A stretch of 64,000 bases of DNA from Meiothermus sp. (lineage in GTDB: Bacteria > Deinococcota > Deinococci > Deinococcales > Thermaceae): contig NZ_BPIK01000001.1 of NCBI RefSeq assembly GCF_026004075.1, positions 784,041-848,040 on the forward strand, given 5' to 3'. The notes under the pieces are model-generated. The model searched no databases. It worked only from the letters and a program-made list of their open reading frames with translations, and was not told where the DNA came from. Each line of letters begins with the position of its first letter. Within the stretch, counting starts at the first letter, position 1. A program made the position numbers and the translations under genes. Shown in pieces: positions 42,367 to 51,091 of this stretch.

Positions 42367-42391
42367 GGGCGGCCCAGTAAAAAAGCCGCCC
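42367..42391 (-). promoter_or_regulatory. Hairpin next to the ribosome binding site of the beta-barrel gene
   Basis: GGGCGGC and GCCGCCC (7 of 7) enclose an 11-base loop and end directly at the GGAGG site on the minus strand. It could stabilise the message or affect initiation. A T-run lies in the loop, not after the stem, so it is not a normal terminator. Confidence 0.4.
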
Positions 42392-42449
42392 CGGTAGAGT
42401 CTAAAGCATTTAGGTCAAATTGCGATTAAGCTTATACCAAGGAGGCAGT

Positions 42450-43469
42450 ATGCAACGTTGGTTGACGGCGTTGGTTGTGGTTTTGGGGTTTGCTCTGGCC
42501 CAGGCTCCGGCAGGCTGGCAGGAAATTCGCCCGGGGGGTGCAGCGGTTTGCTCGGATGGTTCCCCCTGGCGTTTTTATGTCTCCCCGGGGGCCACCGACA
42601 AGGTGGTCGTCAATTTTCAGGGGGGTGGGGCCTGCTGGGATGCTGCTAGCTGCAACCCCCAGTCCCGCCTCTACACCACCCGCCTGCAACTTCAGGACTT
42701 GCAGGCCGGTCAGGGTATTTTCAACCGCAGTAACCCCGAAAACCCTTTCCGCGACTGGACGCACGTGTTCGTGCCCTACTGCACCGCCGACCTGCACTGG
42801 GGCAACAACACAGCCCGTTACGGCGATCTGACCATTCAGCATAAAGGGGCTGTCAACGCCCGCCAGGCGGTGCTCTGGGTCTTCAACAACATCCCTAATC
42901 CACAGAACGTGTTTGTTACCGGTTGCAGCGCGGGCGGCTATGGCTCGATTATGTGGGCCCCCTACTTCATGCGCCGTTACCCCAATGCGCAGGTAACACA
43001 GCTGGGGGATGCCGCCCTGGGGGTGGCCCCGGCCGCGTTCTTCCCGGTAGCCTCGAGGGCCTGGGGTATCCAGGGTGCGCTTCCAGGCTGGATTGGGGGC
43101 CTCGAGCCCGACCGTTTGGGCTCGAACGACCTATACCAAATTTTTGCCAAGGCCTTCCCCAACCGCAGCTTTGCTCAGTACAGCACCCTGGCCGACGAGG
43201 TGCAGATATTCTTCTACAGCCTGATTGTGGGCCAGCCACGCCCCACCCCTGAAATTGCCCAGCAATGGGTGCAGGGCGCCCTGGCGAACCTGGCTTCCAT
43301 CAAACAAGCGGCCCCCAACTTCTACAGCTACCTGGCCCCGGGCAACCAGCACTGCATTATCGGGCGGCCCGAGTTCTACAGCACCCGGGTGGGGGATGTG
43401 CGCTTTGTGGACTGGGTGCGCAAGCTGGTATCGGACGGTAAACCCGGCGACGTGGCCCCATCCAGATAA
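42450..43469 (+). CDS. Secreted pectinacetylesterase/Notum-family hydrolase
   Basis: The 339-residue protein has a signal peptide (WLTALVVVLGFALAQAPA) and a pectinacetylesterase-type alpha/beta hydrolase fold. Characteristic are VVNFQGGGACWD, the disulfide-prone cysteines, FVPYCTADLHWGN, VFVTGCSAGGYGSI with the nucleophile serine, LGDAA and a late histidine in NQHCI. Family members deacylate polysaccharides or lipids; related Thermus proteins are often labelled VtpJ-like. A strong Shine-Dalgarno (CAAGGAGGCAG) supports ATG 42450. Confidence 0.88.
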   Translation: MQRWLTALVVVLGFALAQAPAGWQEIRPGGAAVCSDGSPWRFYVSPGATDKVVVNFQGGGACWDAASCNPQSRLYTTRLQLQDLQAGQGIFNRSNPENPFRDWTHVFVPYCTADLHWGNNTARYGDLTIQHKGAVNARQAVLWVFNNIPNPQNVFVTGCSAGGYGSIMWAPYFMRRYPNAQVTQLGDAALGVAPAAFFPVASRAWGIQGALPGWIGGLEPDRLGSNDLYQIFAKAFPNRSFAQYSTLADEVQIFFYSLIVGQPRPTPEIAQQWVQGALANLASIKQAAPNFYSYLAPGNQHCIIGRPEFYSTRVGDVRFVDWVRKLVSDGKPGDVAPSR

Positions 43470-43496
43470 ACCGGCGAAACCCAGCCGGACTCATGC

Positions 43497-44312
43497 TCAG
43501 GAGGGGTCGCCCACCCCCTCCCATCCCAGCGCCTTGGTTATTTCCTCAGAGCCAGGCCTCTTTTGAGGAGCAAAGCTGGCAAACCAGTCGCGTAGGTGGG
43601 GCTCGAGGCCCACCAGCAGTTTGTGCACCGTCGATTTTCTGAGGGGTGCGGCTTGCAGCAGACCCTGCAGCAAGGCATCGCCCCTTTCCTCCACCAGCCG
43701 CGCGGCCTCGGTGGTGAACTGCCCCTGGAACCAGAGCTGGTCGGAAAGCCGCTTGGGTTTGGTCTCGTAGCTGCCCAGGCTGGGCTCACTGGGTGTGAGC
43801 TGGGCCAGTAGCAAGCCCCACTGCTTGGCTTTGGGGTAGAGTTCCGGCAAGGCCAGGTGGAGCGCAAGAAGATAGAGGTAGTTAGCCAGAAACTCGTCCA
43901 CCCAGCGAACCCGGGTGCGCAGCTTCCAGGCCACGGCCACGGCGTGGGCATACTCGTGGCCCAGGTTGAGGTCGAGGAAATCACCCGGCTGGCCCGGCGG
44001 TCTGCCGGCTCGCTGGATGGCCGGAACCAGGGCTTCGCGCAGCCGCCAGATCAGGCGCTCGGGGTAGCGGGCCGGTAAAAACAGGTACAGCCCTTCACGC
44101 AGGCTGGTGCGCTGGAAGGGGAAGCCGTAGGGGTGTTTGACCCGGGCGGCCCAGTCGGCCTCGTCCAGCACCATCAGGTGTACGGGTGGTATCGGGGCGT
44201 AGCGCGCCAGGCCTTTGCGTAAGTCCAGCAGGTAGCTTTGCATGGCCCTGGCCCGCAGAACCGAGCCTTCGGAGGCCTGGATGGGGATGTAGGGGTGCGG
44301 GAGGGACTGCAC
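43497..44312 (-). CDS. Putative zinc metallopeptidase with HExxH motif
   Basis: The 271-residue soluble protein has the zinc motif GHEYAH at 118-123 (His119, Glu120, His123) and a likely third ligand in WVDEFLANY (Glu140), the pattern of gluzincin-type peptidases. Otherwise I recognise no peptidase family and see no signal peptide. GTG 44312 lies 6 nt after TACAAT, a leaderless start. It is downstream of a penicillin-acylase gene on the same strand with 22 bases between. The catalytic assignment is from the motif alone. Confidence 0.72.
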   Translation of the reverse strand: MQSLPHPYIPIQASEGSVLRARAMQSYLLDLRKGLARYAPIPPVHLMVLDEADWAARVKHPYGFPFQRTSLREGLYLFLPARYPERLIWRLREALVPAIQRAGRPPGQPGDFLDLNLGHEYAHAVAVAWKLRTRVRWVDEFLANYLYLLALHLALPELYPKAKQWGLLLAQLTPSEPSLGSYETKPKRLSDQLWFQGQFTTEAARLVEERGDALLQGLLQAAPLRKSTVHKLLVGLEPHLRDWFASFAPQKRPGSEEITKALGWEGVGDPS

Positions 44313-44334
44313 ACCCCGATTGTACGGGAGGGGC

Positions 44335-46698
44335 CTACGGCCTCAGCTCGAGCGTCCAGGTAGGCCCCCAGTCGGCCGGGCGGGTGCTGAGGGGGATGTA
44401 CTGCTTATCGCGCCAGAGCCAGAGCAGGTTGTCGAAATGCGGGCTAAACACATCAGCAGACTGGCCCATGGGGTAGACGATGCGGCTGTTGTCGGGGTCG
44501 GAAAGGTCGAAGAGGGTGCGCAGGCTGGCCCCCGAGGTGTGCTGGAAGGTGTCCTGGTTGTAGTTTGCTACGTTCACGGTGTGCATCGAGCCGGGGGTGG
44601 GAATGGTGCGGTTGAACAGGCCGCCGATAAGCGGCGTGGAGGCCAGGGGGGAGGGAAGGCTGGCCTGGTGCAGCCGGCCCCACTGCCAGCCGGAGGGGTC
44701 GGGGCCCAGGCGGCGCTCGAGCTCGGCGCCGGCTTTCTCCAGGGCCTGGGCCATAAACTGGGCGCAGTTCCGGATGCCCGCGCTGGCATTCTGGCACCAG
44801 CGGCCATCCTCGCGCAGGGTTTTGACAAAGGTATAGGGCACCGGCGGGTAGCGCAGGCCCAGCTCATCCTCCAGCATCCGGGAGATCTCACGGTAGTAGA
44901 AGGCGAAGGCCGTGGCCCCCACCGAGTCCAGTTCGGCCCGCAAGTCCCAGTTGCGCACCGCGTTTTGCAGACGTCGGGCTGACTCGCTTTGGGGCTGTAG
45001 GGCCAGCAAGCCCGGTAGCAGCTCACGGGCAATGATGGAGTAGGTATCCCCCTGCCAGCGGGCCATGTCCTCGAGGCTGGCCCTGGGCGTAGCCAGAATC
45101 AGCTCGCGGATACGCTGGGCCCGGAACACCTCGGTGGTGTAGCTGGAGATGTCCGGCCCCCCGTGCGGCAGCACGCGGTTGTTGGCGCTCGAGACAAACC
45201 CCTCCCTGGGATTGACCACCTGGGGTAGCCGCTCAAAAGGCAGGTAGCCCTTCCACTGCTGCCCGGTGCTGGCGCTGGCCGGGAAGCGCCCGTCCCAGTC
45301 GCGTATGGGAACCCAGCCCGGTGCGAAATAGCCGATGTTGCCCTCCACATCGGCATACACAAAGTTCTGCATGGGGGCCACGTAGCGCCTCAGGGCCTGG
45401 CGGAACTCCTCGGCGTTTTGGGCGCGGTTCATGCCCAGGTAGGCGTCCAGGGTGGTGTCCTGCGGGTCGAGGCCCGTCCAGCGCACCGAAACGGCCTGCT
45501 TTTCCGTAGCGATGGCGGCGCCCGCCGTGAGGCCGGGCCGCAGGAAGGCCGGCCCCAGGTCGGAGATCACCGGGCCGTACTCGCTTTCCCGCACGGTGAT
45601 GGTCACCGGGTCGGCCCCCCGCACCCGGATGGTCTCCTGCCGAACCCGTAGCGGAACCAGGCCCAGCGGGGTGCGGTACGACTCTCCTTCCAAATCCAGC
45701 ACAAACAGATCCATCACGTCGGGCCGCACGTTGGTGGCCCCCCAGGCCACCCGGTCGTTGCGTCCCAGAAACACCCCCGGCACGCCCGGAATGGTGGCTC
45801 CAATAGCGTTGTAGGTGGGGCCGCGCAGGTCGGCGATGTACCACAGCGCAGGGTTTTGCAGCCGCAGGTGGGGGTCGTTGGCCAGCATTGGCTTGCCGGT
45901 GGTGGTGCGCGCACCGCTCAGCACCCAGTTGTTGGAGCCCTGGTCGGGGTTTTGGGGGGCAATGCTGAGCTGCCTGGATAGCGCGGCCACCTGCTCGAGC
46001 CGCTCCAGGAGGCCAGGGGAGAGTGCGGCTGGCTGGTATACCCGGCGGCTCTGGGCGGGCTCGTCCAGGCTGCGGAGGTCTTCGGGCTGAAGAATGGTGG
46101 GCCAGCCCTGCGGATAGGGCCCGCGCAGGTCGTTAAAGCCCTCGAGGCCCACCTTATTCAGGATGAAGGTGTTGTCTATCTCGTCCTGCCAGACCTGCCC
46201 CAGATCGTAGGACTGCAGCTTGCCCCAGGCCAGGGTGTCGGCGGGTGTCCAGGGCTCGGGGGTAAAACCCAGCAGGGCAAAGGGCAGGGGCAGGCTGCCC
46301 TCGCGGATGAACTGATTGACCCCGGCGGCGTAGGCCTCGAGGGCCCGGCGGGTGAACTCGGTGTGGTTGGGAAGGGAAGCCAAAGCGGCCCGGTAGAAGC
46401 CCCAGGTGCGGAAGAAGCGATCCTGCTCGATGGCCCCGCTGCCCAGAATTTCGGCTAGCCGCCCCTGCGCGGCCCGGCGGCCCAGCTCCATCTGAAAAAG
46501 CCGGTCGCGCGCGTGCACGTAGCCCTGTGCAAAAAACACGTCCATATCGCTGGCCTGAGCCCGGATGTGCGGAACCCCCCAGCGGTCGAAGGTAATGCGC
46601 ACCGGCCCCACAAGCCCCTGCACCTGCTGTACCTGATTAACCGGCACGCAGGAAGCCAGCACCAGCAAACCCATAAGCCACAAAAGCCGCCTGTGCAT
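44335..46698 (-). CDS. Penicillin acylase-family hydrolase, lipoprotein-like
   Basis: The 787-residue precursor starts with a lipoprotein signal (LLWLMGLLVLASC, Cys at about 17). The S45 family layout follows: VFFAQGYVHARDRLFQMELG, a spacer, the self-cleavage site before Ser255 in GSNNWVLSG, MLANDPHL, PGVFLGRNDRVAWGATN and NFVYADVEGNIGYFAP. It is clearly paralogous to the 33073-35412 protein along its whole length. An acylase acting on an amide outside the inner membrane is expected; acyl-homoserine lactones, beta-lactams or other amides are all possible. Confidence 0.92.
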   Translation of the reverse strand: MHRRLLWLMGLLVLASCVPVNQVQQVQGLVGPVRITFDRWGVPHIRAQASDMDVFFAQGYVHARDRLFQMELGRRAAQGRLAEILGSGAIEQDRFFRTWGFYRAALASLPNHTEFTRRALEAYAAGVNQFIREGSLPLPFALLGFTPEPWTPADTLAWGKLQSYDLGQVWQDEIDNTFILNKVGLEGFNDLRGPYPQGWPTILQPEDLRSLDEPAQSRRVYQPAALSPGLLERLEQVAALSRQLSIAPQNPDQGSNNWVLSGARTTTGKPMLANDPHLRLQNPALWYIADLRGPTYNAIGATIPGVPGVFLGRNDRVAWGATNVRPDVMDLFVLDLEGESYRTPLGLVPLRVRQETIRVRGADPVTITVRESEYGPVISDLGPAFLRPGLTAGAAIATEKQAVSVRWTGLDPQDTTLDAYLGMNRAQNAEEFRQALRRYVAPMQNFVYADVEGNIGYFAPGWVPIRDWDGRFPASASTGQQWKGYLPFERLPQVVNPREGFVSSANNRVLPHGGPDISSYTTEVFRAQRIRELILATPRASLEDMARWQGDTYSIIARELLPGLLALQPQSESARRLQNAVRNWDLRAELDSVGATAFAFYYREISRMLEDELGLRYPPVPYTFVKTLREDGRWCQNASAGIRNCAQFMAQALEKAGAELERRLGPDPSGWQWGRLHQASLPSPLASTPLIGGLFNRTIPTPGSMHTVNVANYNQDTFQHTSGASLRTLFDLSDPDNSRIVYPMGQSADVFSPHFDNLLWLWRDKQYIPLSTRPADWGPTWTLELRP

Positions 46699-46700
46699 AG

Positions 46701-48041
46701 TTACTCCTCAGTATATGGAATCGCTGCGGTGTGGGCCGGGCCTGTCGAACGCCCCCGGTGGGTCTTGACCACCCCGGCGGCTTCCAGCTCGCTTATCTCC
46801 TCCAAAGAAAGGCCCAGGGCTGCGTGCAGCACCTCCTGGGTGTGCTCCCCCAGCAGCGGGGGGTGTGAACGAATCTGGGCTGGGGTGCGCGAGAAGTGGG
46901 CCAGTGGGGAGCCCAGCAGCGGAACCGTCCCCAGCCAGGGGTGCTGCACCTGCTGGCGCATACCCCGGGCCTGGGCCTGGGGCTCGGCCAGTGCCTCGGC
47001 CAGATTGTTCACCGGCGTGACCGGAACCCCGGCCTGGGTGAAGCGCTCGAGCCACTCCTTACGCGGACGGGCCCGTAGGATGGCCTCGAGCCTCGGCAAA
47101 AGCTCGGCGCGGTGGGTGACCCGGCCCGCGTTGGTCTGAAAGCGCGGGTCATCCCACAGCTCCGGGTGCCCGGTGGCCTCACAAACCCGCCGGTACTGCT
47201 CGTCGTTGCCAATGGTCAGCATGAACCAGCCGTCCGCCGCTTCAAAGGCCCCATAGGGGACAATCTGGGGGTGGGCGTTGCCCAGCCGTTCGGGCAGTTG
47301 GCCGGTTAGCAGGTAGCTCTGGGCCAGGTTGACCATGGCCGAAAGCCCCACATCAAACAGCGCCAGGTCAATGTGCTGCCCCAGCCCGCTCTTCGCCCGC
47401 TCCTGCAAGGCGGCCAGCACCGCCACGGCCCCATGCAGCCCGGTCATCAGGTCTATCCAGGCCACCGGTACGCGCATGGGCGGGCCCTCCGGCGCCCCCG
47501 TGACCGACATAATGCCGCACAGGCCCTGCACCGCCACATCGTAGCCCGGTTCCTGGGCGCGGGGGCCGGTCTGGCCGTAGCCGGTGATGGACAGGTAGAT
47601 CAGCCGTGGGTTCAGCCTGAACAGGGTGGCATAGTCCAGACCGTAGCGGGCCAGGTCGCCGGTTTTGTAGTTTTCCACCAGCACATCGGCCTGCCGGGCC
47701 AGTTCCTGCACCATCTGCTGGCCCCTGGGGTCTTTGAGGTTGACCACCACGCTCTTTTTGCCCCGGTTGCAGGAGAGGTAATACGCGCTCTCCCCCTCCG
47801 GCCCCAGTTCCCAGCCCGGTTGCTCATCGGGCCCGGCCCGGTTTCCCTCATCCCCCGCCGGGGGGGAAGGGGGTGGCTGTCGTTTTGACAGGAAGGGGGG
47901 CCCCCAGCTACGGGTGTCGTCGCCCTTGGGGGGTTCGATCTTCCAGACCTCCGCCCCCAGGTCGGCCAGCATCTGGGTGCAGAAGGGGCCGGCCAGAATC
48001 CGGGAAAGGTCGAGTACCTTGAGACCATCCAGCGCGCCCAT
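46701..48041 (-). CDS. Family III CoA-transferase (CaiB/BaiF) with internal insertion
   Basis: The start ATG 48041 follows TAGTAT by 7 nt, a leaderless context; the long open extension to 48647 is antisense to galE and is rejected. The 446-residue protein has family III CoA-transferase features: GLKVLDLSRILAGPFCTQ, EVWKIEPP, NLKDPRGQ, DVLVENYKTGDLARYGLDY with the catalytic aspartate, and GYGQTGPRAQEPGYD. Residues 51-82 are an unusual proline- and glycine-rich stretch not expected in the family, encoded by palindrome-like G/C-rich DNA. The substrate is unknown. Confidence 0.9.
   Translation of the reverse strand: MGALDGLKVLDLSRILAGPFCTQMLADLGAEVWKIEPPKGDDTRSWGPPFLSKRQPPPSPPAGDEGNRAGPDEQPGWELGPEGESAYYLSCNRGKKSVVVNLKDPRGQQMVQELARQADVLVENYKTGDLARYGLDYATLFRLNPRLIYLSITGYGQTGPRAQEPGYDVAVQGLCGIMSVTGAPEGPPMRVPVAWIDLMTGLHGAVAVLAALQERAKSGLGQHIDLALFDVGLSAMVNLAQSYLLTGQLPERLGNAHPQIVPYGAFEAADGWFMLTIGNDEQYRRVCEATGHPELWDDPRFQTNAGRVTHRAELLPRLEAILRARPRKEWLERFTQAGVPVTPVNNLAEALAEPQAQARGMRQQVQHPWLGTVPLLGSPLAHFSRTPAQIRSHPPLLGEHTQEVLHAALGLSLEEISELEAAGVVKTHRGRSTGPAHTAAIPYTEE
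47796..47891. repeat. Palindrome-rich in-frame insertion within the CoA-transferase gene
   Basis: About 96 bases encode the extra residues 51-82. They contain CTGTC-AAAAC-GACAG and a long C-run followed by a G-run around CCGGCGG. Flanking residues (SWGPPF and GESAYYLSCNR) are those that are normally close together in the family, so the stretch looks inserted in frame. Confidence 0.55.
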
Positions 48042-48048
48042 GCTCGAG

Positions 48049-48073
48049 ATACTAAAGCTTTTATGGGTAGAAT
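48049..48073. promoter_or_regulatory. Interleaved divergent leaderless promoters of CoA-transferase and galE
   Basis: The minus-strand -10 box TAGTAT is the complement of 48049-48054, 7 nt before ATG 48041. The plus-strand -10 box TAGAAT (48068-48073) is 7 nt before ATG 48081. With usual 17-base spacing, each -35 region would fall on or next to the other promoter's -10. Confidence 0.65.
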
Positions 48074-48080
48074 CGGCGGC

Positions 48081-49085
48081 ATGAAGGTTCTGATTACAGG
48101 CGGAGCAGGGTATATCGGCAGCACCATCGCCAACGCACTCCTCGACACCGGCCATACCCCGGTGCTCCTGGACTCGCTGGTAACCGGGCCCCGGGTCTTT
48201 ACCGAGGGCAAAATTTTCTACGAGGGCGACATCGCCGACCGGGCCCTGCTGGAGCGCATTTTCCAGGAGCACCCCGATATTCACAGCACCATCCACTGCG
48301 CCGCGCGGATTGTGGTGCCGGAGTCGGTGGAGCAGCCCTACCTCTACTACCGCGAAAACGTCTGCAAGAGCCTCGAGCTCTTCAAAAACCTGGAAGAACT
48401 CGGCTACCCTCGAGTGGTGTTCAGCTCCTCGGCCTCCATCTACGACGCGGTGCCGGGGTTCAAGGTCACCGAGACCTCGCCGCTCAAGCCCAGTTCCCCC
48501 TATGCCCGCACCAAGTACATGATGGAGATGGTGCTGGAAGACCTGTCCAAAGCCACCCGTCTGCGCGGCATTGCCCTGCGCTACTTCAACCCCATCGGGG
48601 CCGACCCCAAGCTGCGCTCGGGCATCCACGTGCGCGAACCCAGCCACGTGCTGGGCAAGATGGTAGATGTGGCCCTGGGTAAGCTACCCGAGTTCACCAT
48701 CACCGGCGTAAACTGGCCCACCCGCGACGGCTCGGGCATCCGCGACTACATCCACGTCTGGGATCTGGCCATGGCCCACGTCAAAGCGGTGGAGCAGTTC
48801 GACCAGGTCATCGAAAAAGTGGGCAGCCCCTACGTGGTCATCAACCTGGGCACCGGCCACGGTGTCACCGTCAAGGAGCTGGTGGCCGCCTTCGAGCGGG
48901 TCTACGGGCGGCCCATCCCCAAGCGCGAGGCCCCACCCCGCCCCGGCGATGTGGCCGGGGCCTACGCCAACGCCGACCGGGCCCTGGAGCTTCTGGGCTG
49001 GAAGGCCGAACACTCGATTGACGAGGGCATCGCCAGCGCCCTGGCCTGGGGCCAGAAACGCAAAGAAATTCTGGGATACGCCTAG
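48081..49085 (+). CDS. galE: UDP-glucose 4-epimerase
   Basis: The 334-residue protein is an extended SDR enzyme: MKVLITGGAGYIGSTIANAL binds NAD, VVFSSSASIY carries the catalytic serine region, SSPYARTKYMMEMVLED contains the YxxxK pair (YARTK), and LRYFNPIGADP and RDYIHVWDLAMAH are GalE signatures. It interconverts UDP-glucose and UDP-galactose (possibly the GlcNAc/GalNAc pair) and could feed the glycan locus at the window start. ATG 48081 lies 7 nt after TAGAAT, a leaderless start, so the in-frame ATG at 48063 is unlikely. Confidence 0.93.
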   Translation: MKVLITGGAGYIGSTIANALLDTGHTPVLLDSLVTGPRVFTEGKIFYEGDIADRALLERIFQEHPDIHSTIHCAARIVVPESVEQPYLYYRENVCKSLELFKNLEELGYPRVVFSSSASIYDAVPGFKVTETSPLKPSSPYARTKYMMEMVLEDLSKATRLRGIALRYFNPIGADPKLRSGIHVREPSHVLGKMVDVALGKLPEFTITGVNWPTRDGSGIRDYIHVWDLAMAHVKAVEQFDQVIEKVGSPYVVINLGTGHGVTVKELVAAFERVYGRPIPKREAPPRPGDVAGAYANADRALELLGWKAEHSIDEGIASALAWGQKRKEILGYA

Positions 49086-49092
49086 CCCATGC

Positions 49093-49623
49093 TTATGGGC
49101 TTTCCAGGGCCAGGGCGTTGAACAGATCGAACAGCAACAACCAGGCCCCCTGCAAGGCGATGGCCCACCCGGCCCCCTGGCTGCGGGGGTCAGGCTGCAG
49201 GGCCAGCACCACACCCCCGGCGATGTAAAGAAGATCGAGACCGGCGTTGATATACAGCAGGTTGCGGAGGCTATCCTTGCCCGGCTCGGGCCCCAGCAGC
49301 CCCACCAGGGCGATGCCGGAGTTAACCGCCGCCCAGACCGAGTTGGTGAGCCAGAAGGAGCGCTGCCAGGGGTCGTCGCTGGTGAGCCCGACGGTGGAGC
49401 CTACCAGGGTCCAGGGTACGCTCCAGGCCAGAAGGCGGACGGAAAGCGCCAGCCCCCGGTAGCCCTCCGGGGCCGGGCCAAAGAGCAGCCGATCCCAGGA
49501 GGGTCGTTCGGGCGGCTGGGTCTCCGCCGCATAGGCCATTCCCACCGAAAAGGGGCTTTGCGCCTGGGCCAGCCCCACGAAGGCCAGGCAAGCCAAAAGT
49601 GAAAACCAGAGGCCTCTGCGCAT
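49093..49623 (-). CDS. Membrane protein, paralogue of 18995-19363
   Basis: The 176-residue protein has a signal peptide (WFSLLACLAFVGLAQAQ), a short soluble part and four membrane segments. The conserved patches FWLTNSVWAAVNSGIALVG, RNLLYINAGLDLLYIAGG and LLLFDLFNALAL match the protein at 18995-19363, which lacks the signal and soluble lead. The paralogy is clear; the function is not. GGAGG lies one base from ATG 49623, too close to be an ideal ribosome site. Confidence 0.78.
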   Translation of the reverse strand: MRRGLWFSLLACLAFVGLAQAQSPFSVGMAYAAETQPPERPSWDRLLFGPAPEGYRGLALSVRLLAWSVPWTLVGSTVGLTSDDPWQRSFWLTNSVWAAVNSGIALVGLLGPEPGKDSLRNLLYINAGLDLLYIAGGVVLALQPDPRSQGAGWAIALQGAWLLLFDLFNALALESP

Positions 49624-49640
49624 GCCTCCAGCTTCGCCGC

Positions 49641-51068
49641 TCAGTGTTCCGGCGAGTGGGGCTCGGGCAACACTTTGCCGGGGTTCAGGCGGTTGTGCGG
49701 GTCGAAGGCGGCCTTGACCCGCCGCAGGGCCTCGAGGGTCTCGGGGTCTACCGCTTCGCTCATAAAGTCGCGCTTCATCAGGCCGATGCCGTGCTCACCG
49801 GACAGCACACCCCCGTGCCGCAAGGCCACCCGGGCAATCTCGTGCAGCAGTTCCCAGACCTTCTCCTCGGAGTCCACCCTGGGGTCGTAGAGCACGTTGG
49901 GGTGCAGGTTCCCATCGCCAATGTGTCCAAACTGCACCACCTGCAGGCCGTACTGCCGGCCCAGCGCCTCGATGGCCCGCACCACCGCGGGCAGGCTCGA
50001 GCGCGGTACGGCAATGTCCTCGTTCAGCCGCTTGGGCTTGATGGCACCAATTGCGGGCGAGATCGAGCGGCGGGCTTTCCAGAGGGCCTCGCTCTCGGCG
50101 GCATCCTGGGCAACCCGCACGGTAGCCCCGTACTTCTGGCAGGCCTCGGCCACCCATTGCAGCTCCTCTTCCACGATGAGGGGATCGTCGCCGTCGGTGT
50201 CCACCAGCAAAATGGCTGCGACTTCGCGGGGCAGGCCCAGCCGCAGGTAGTCTTCCACCGCGTTGATGCAGCCGTTGTCCACGAACTCGAGCTTGCTCGG
50301 CACCGCACCCGCCGCAATAGCTTCCGAGACCGCTTCGGCCGCCTGCCCCACCTCACCAAAGATAGCCATCAGGGTGCGGGTGTAACGGGGGATGGGCTCC
50401 AGGCGCAGCCGGGCCTCGGTGATCAGGCCCAGCGTGCCTTCGGAGCCCACCAGCAGGCCCGCCAGGTCGTAGGCCTTGCGCTCCAGGCGGTGTACCTGGC
50501 CGGCAAAGTCTACGAACTCGAGCGCCTCCACATAATCGCCGGTCACGCCCTTCTTGAAGCACATGGGCCCCCCGGCGTTCTCGGCCAGGTTGCCCCCGAT
50601 GGTGCTGGTGCGAAAGGAGGCCGGGTCGGGGGGGTACCAGAGGCCATGCGGCCGGGCCTGCTCGCTGATTTGCTGGGTGACCACCCCCGGCTGCACGGTG
50701 GCGGTGCGGGCCTGGGGTTCGATGTGCAGCCCGGTCATGCGGGTGAAGGAGAGCACGATGGACTCCTGAACCGGTACCGCCCCCCCCGAGAGCCCGCTGG
50801 CCGCCCCCCGGGCCACGATGGGCAGCCCCACCTGGTTGGCGAAGCGCACCACCTCCACCACATCGGCGGTGCAGGTTGGCAGCACCACCAGGGCCGGGGT
50901 TACGCCCATAGCAATGCCGTCGTAGGAGTAGTTGCGCCGCTGGGCCCGCTCTAATAGCACCTTCTCCCGGCCCAGCCGCGCCTGCAATTCCTGGACGGAC
51001 TGGGCCGGCTGGGTGTAGCTGGGGCGGGACGGGGGCTTGAGGGGCTTTTTCCCGAGGTTGAGGGTCAC
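49641..51068 (-). CDS. glcD: GlcD-like FAD-linked oxidase (glycolate/D-lactate dehydrogenase family)
   Basis: The 475-residue flavoenzyme has the PCMH FAD fold: [43 protein letters not shown] and [18 protein letters not shown], followed by [16 protein letters not shown] and [14 protein letters not shown] at the C-terminus. It is closer to canonical GlcD than its paralogue at 27592-28935. GTG 51068 follows TAAGCT by 6 nt. No GlcE/GlcF genes are next to it. Confidence 0.93.
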   Translation of the reverse strand: MTLNLGKKPLKPPSRPSYTQPAQSVQELQARLGREKVLLERAQRRNYSYDGIAMGVTPALVVLPTCTADVVEVVRFANQVGLPIVARGAASGLSGGAVPVQESIVLSFTRMTGLHIEPQARTATVQPGVVTQQISEQARPHGLWYPPDPASFRTSTIGGNLAENAGGPMCFKKGVTGDYVEALEFVDFAGQVHRLERKAYDLAGLLVGSEGTLGLITEARLRLEPIPRYTRTLMAIFGEVGQAAEAVSEAIAAGAVPSKLEFVDNGCINAVEDYLRLGLPREVAAILLVDTDGDDPLIVEEELQWVAEACQKYGATVRVAQDAAESEALWKARRSISPAIGAIKPKRLNEDIAVPRSSLPAVVRAIEALGRQYGLQVVQFGHIGDGNLHPNVLYDPRVDSEEKVWELLHEIARVALRHGGVLSGEHGIGLMKRDFMSEAVDPETLEALRRVKAAFDPHNRLNPGKVLPEPHSPEH

Positions 51069-51091
51069 GCCTATAGCTTATCAGGGCGGCC

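Noticed and set aside
48042-48647. N-terminal extension of the CoA-transferase frame by 202 codons
   Set aside because: It lies antisense to galE and reads as biased sequence. A leaderless promoter lies 7 nt before ATG 48041, where the family's sequence starts.
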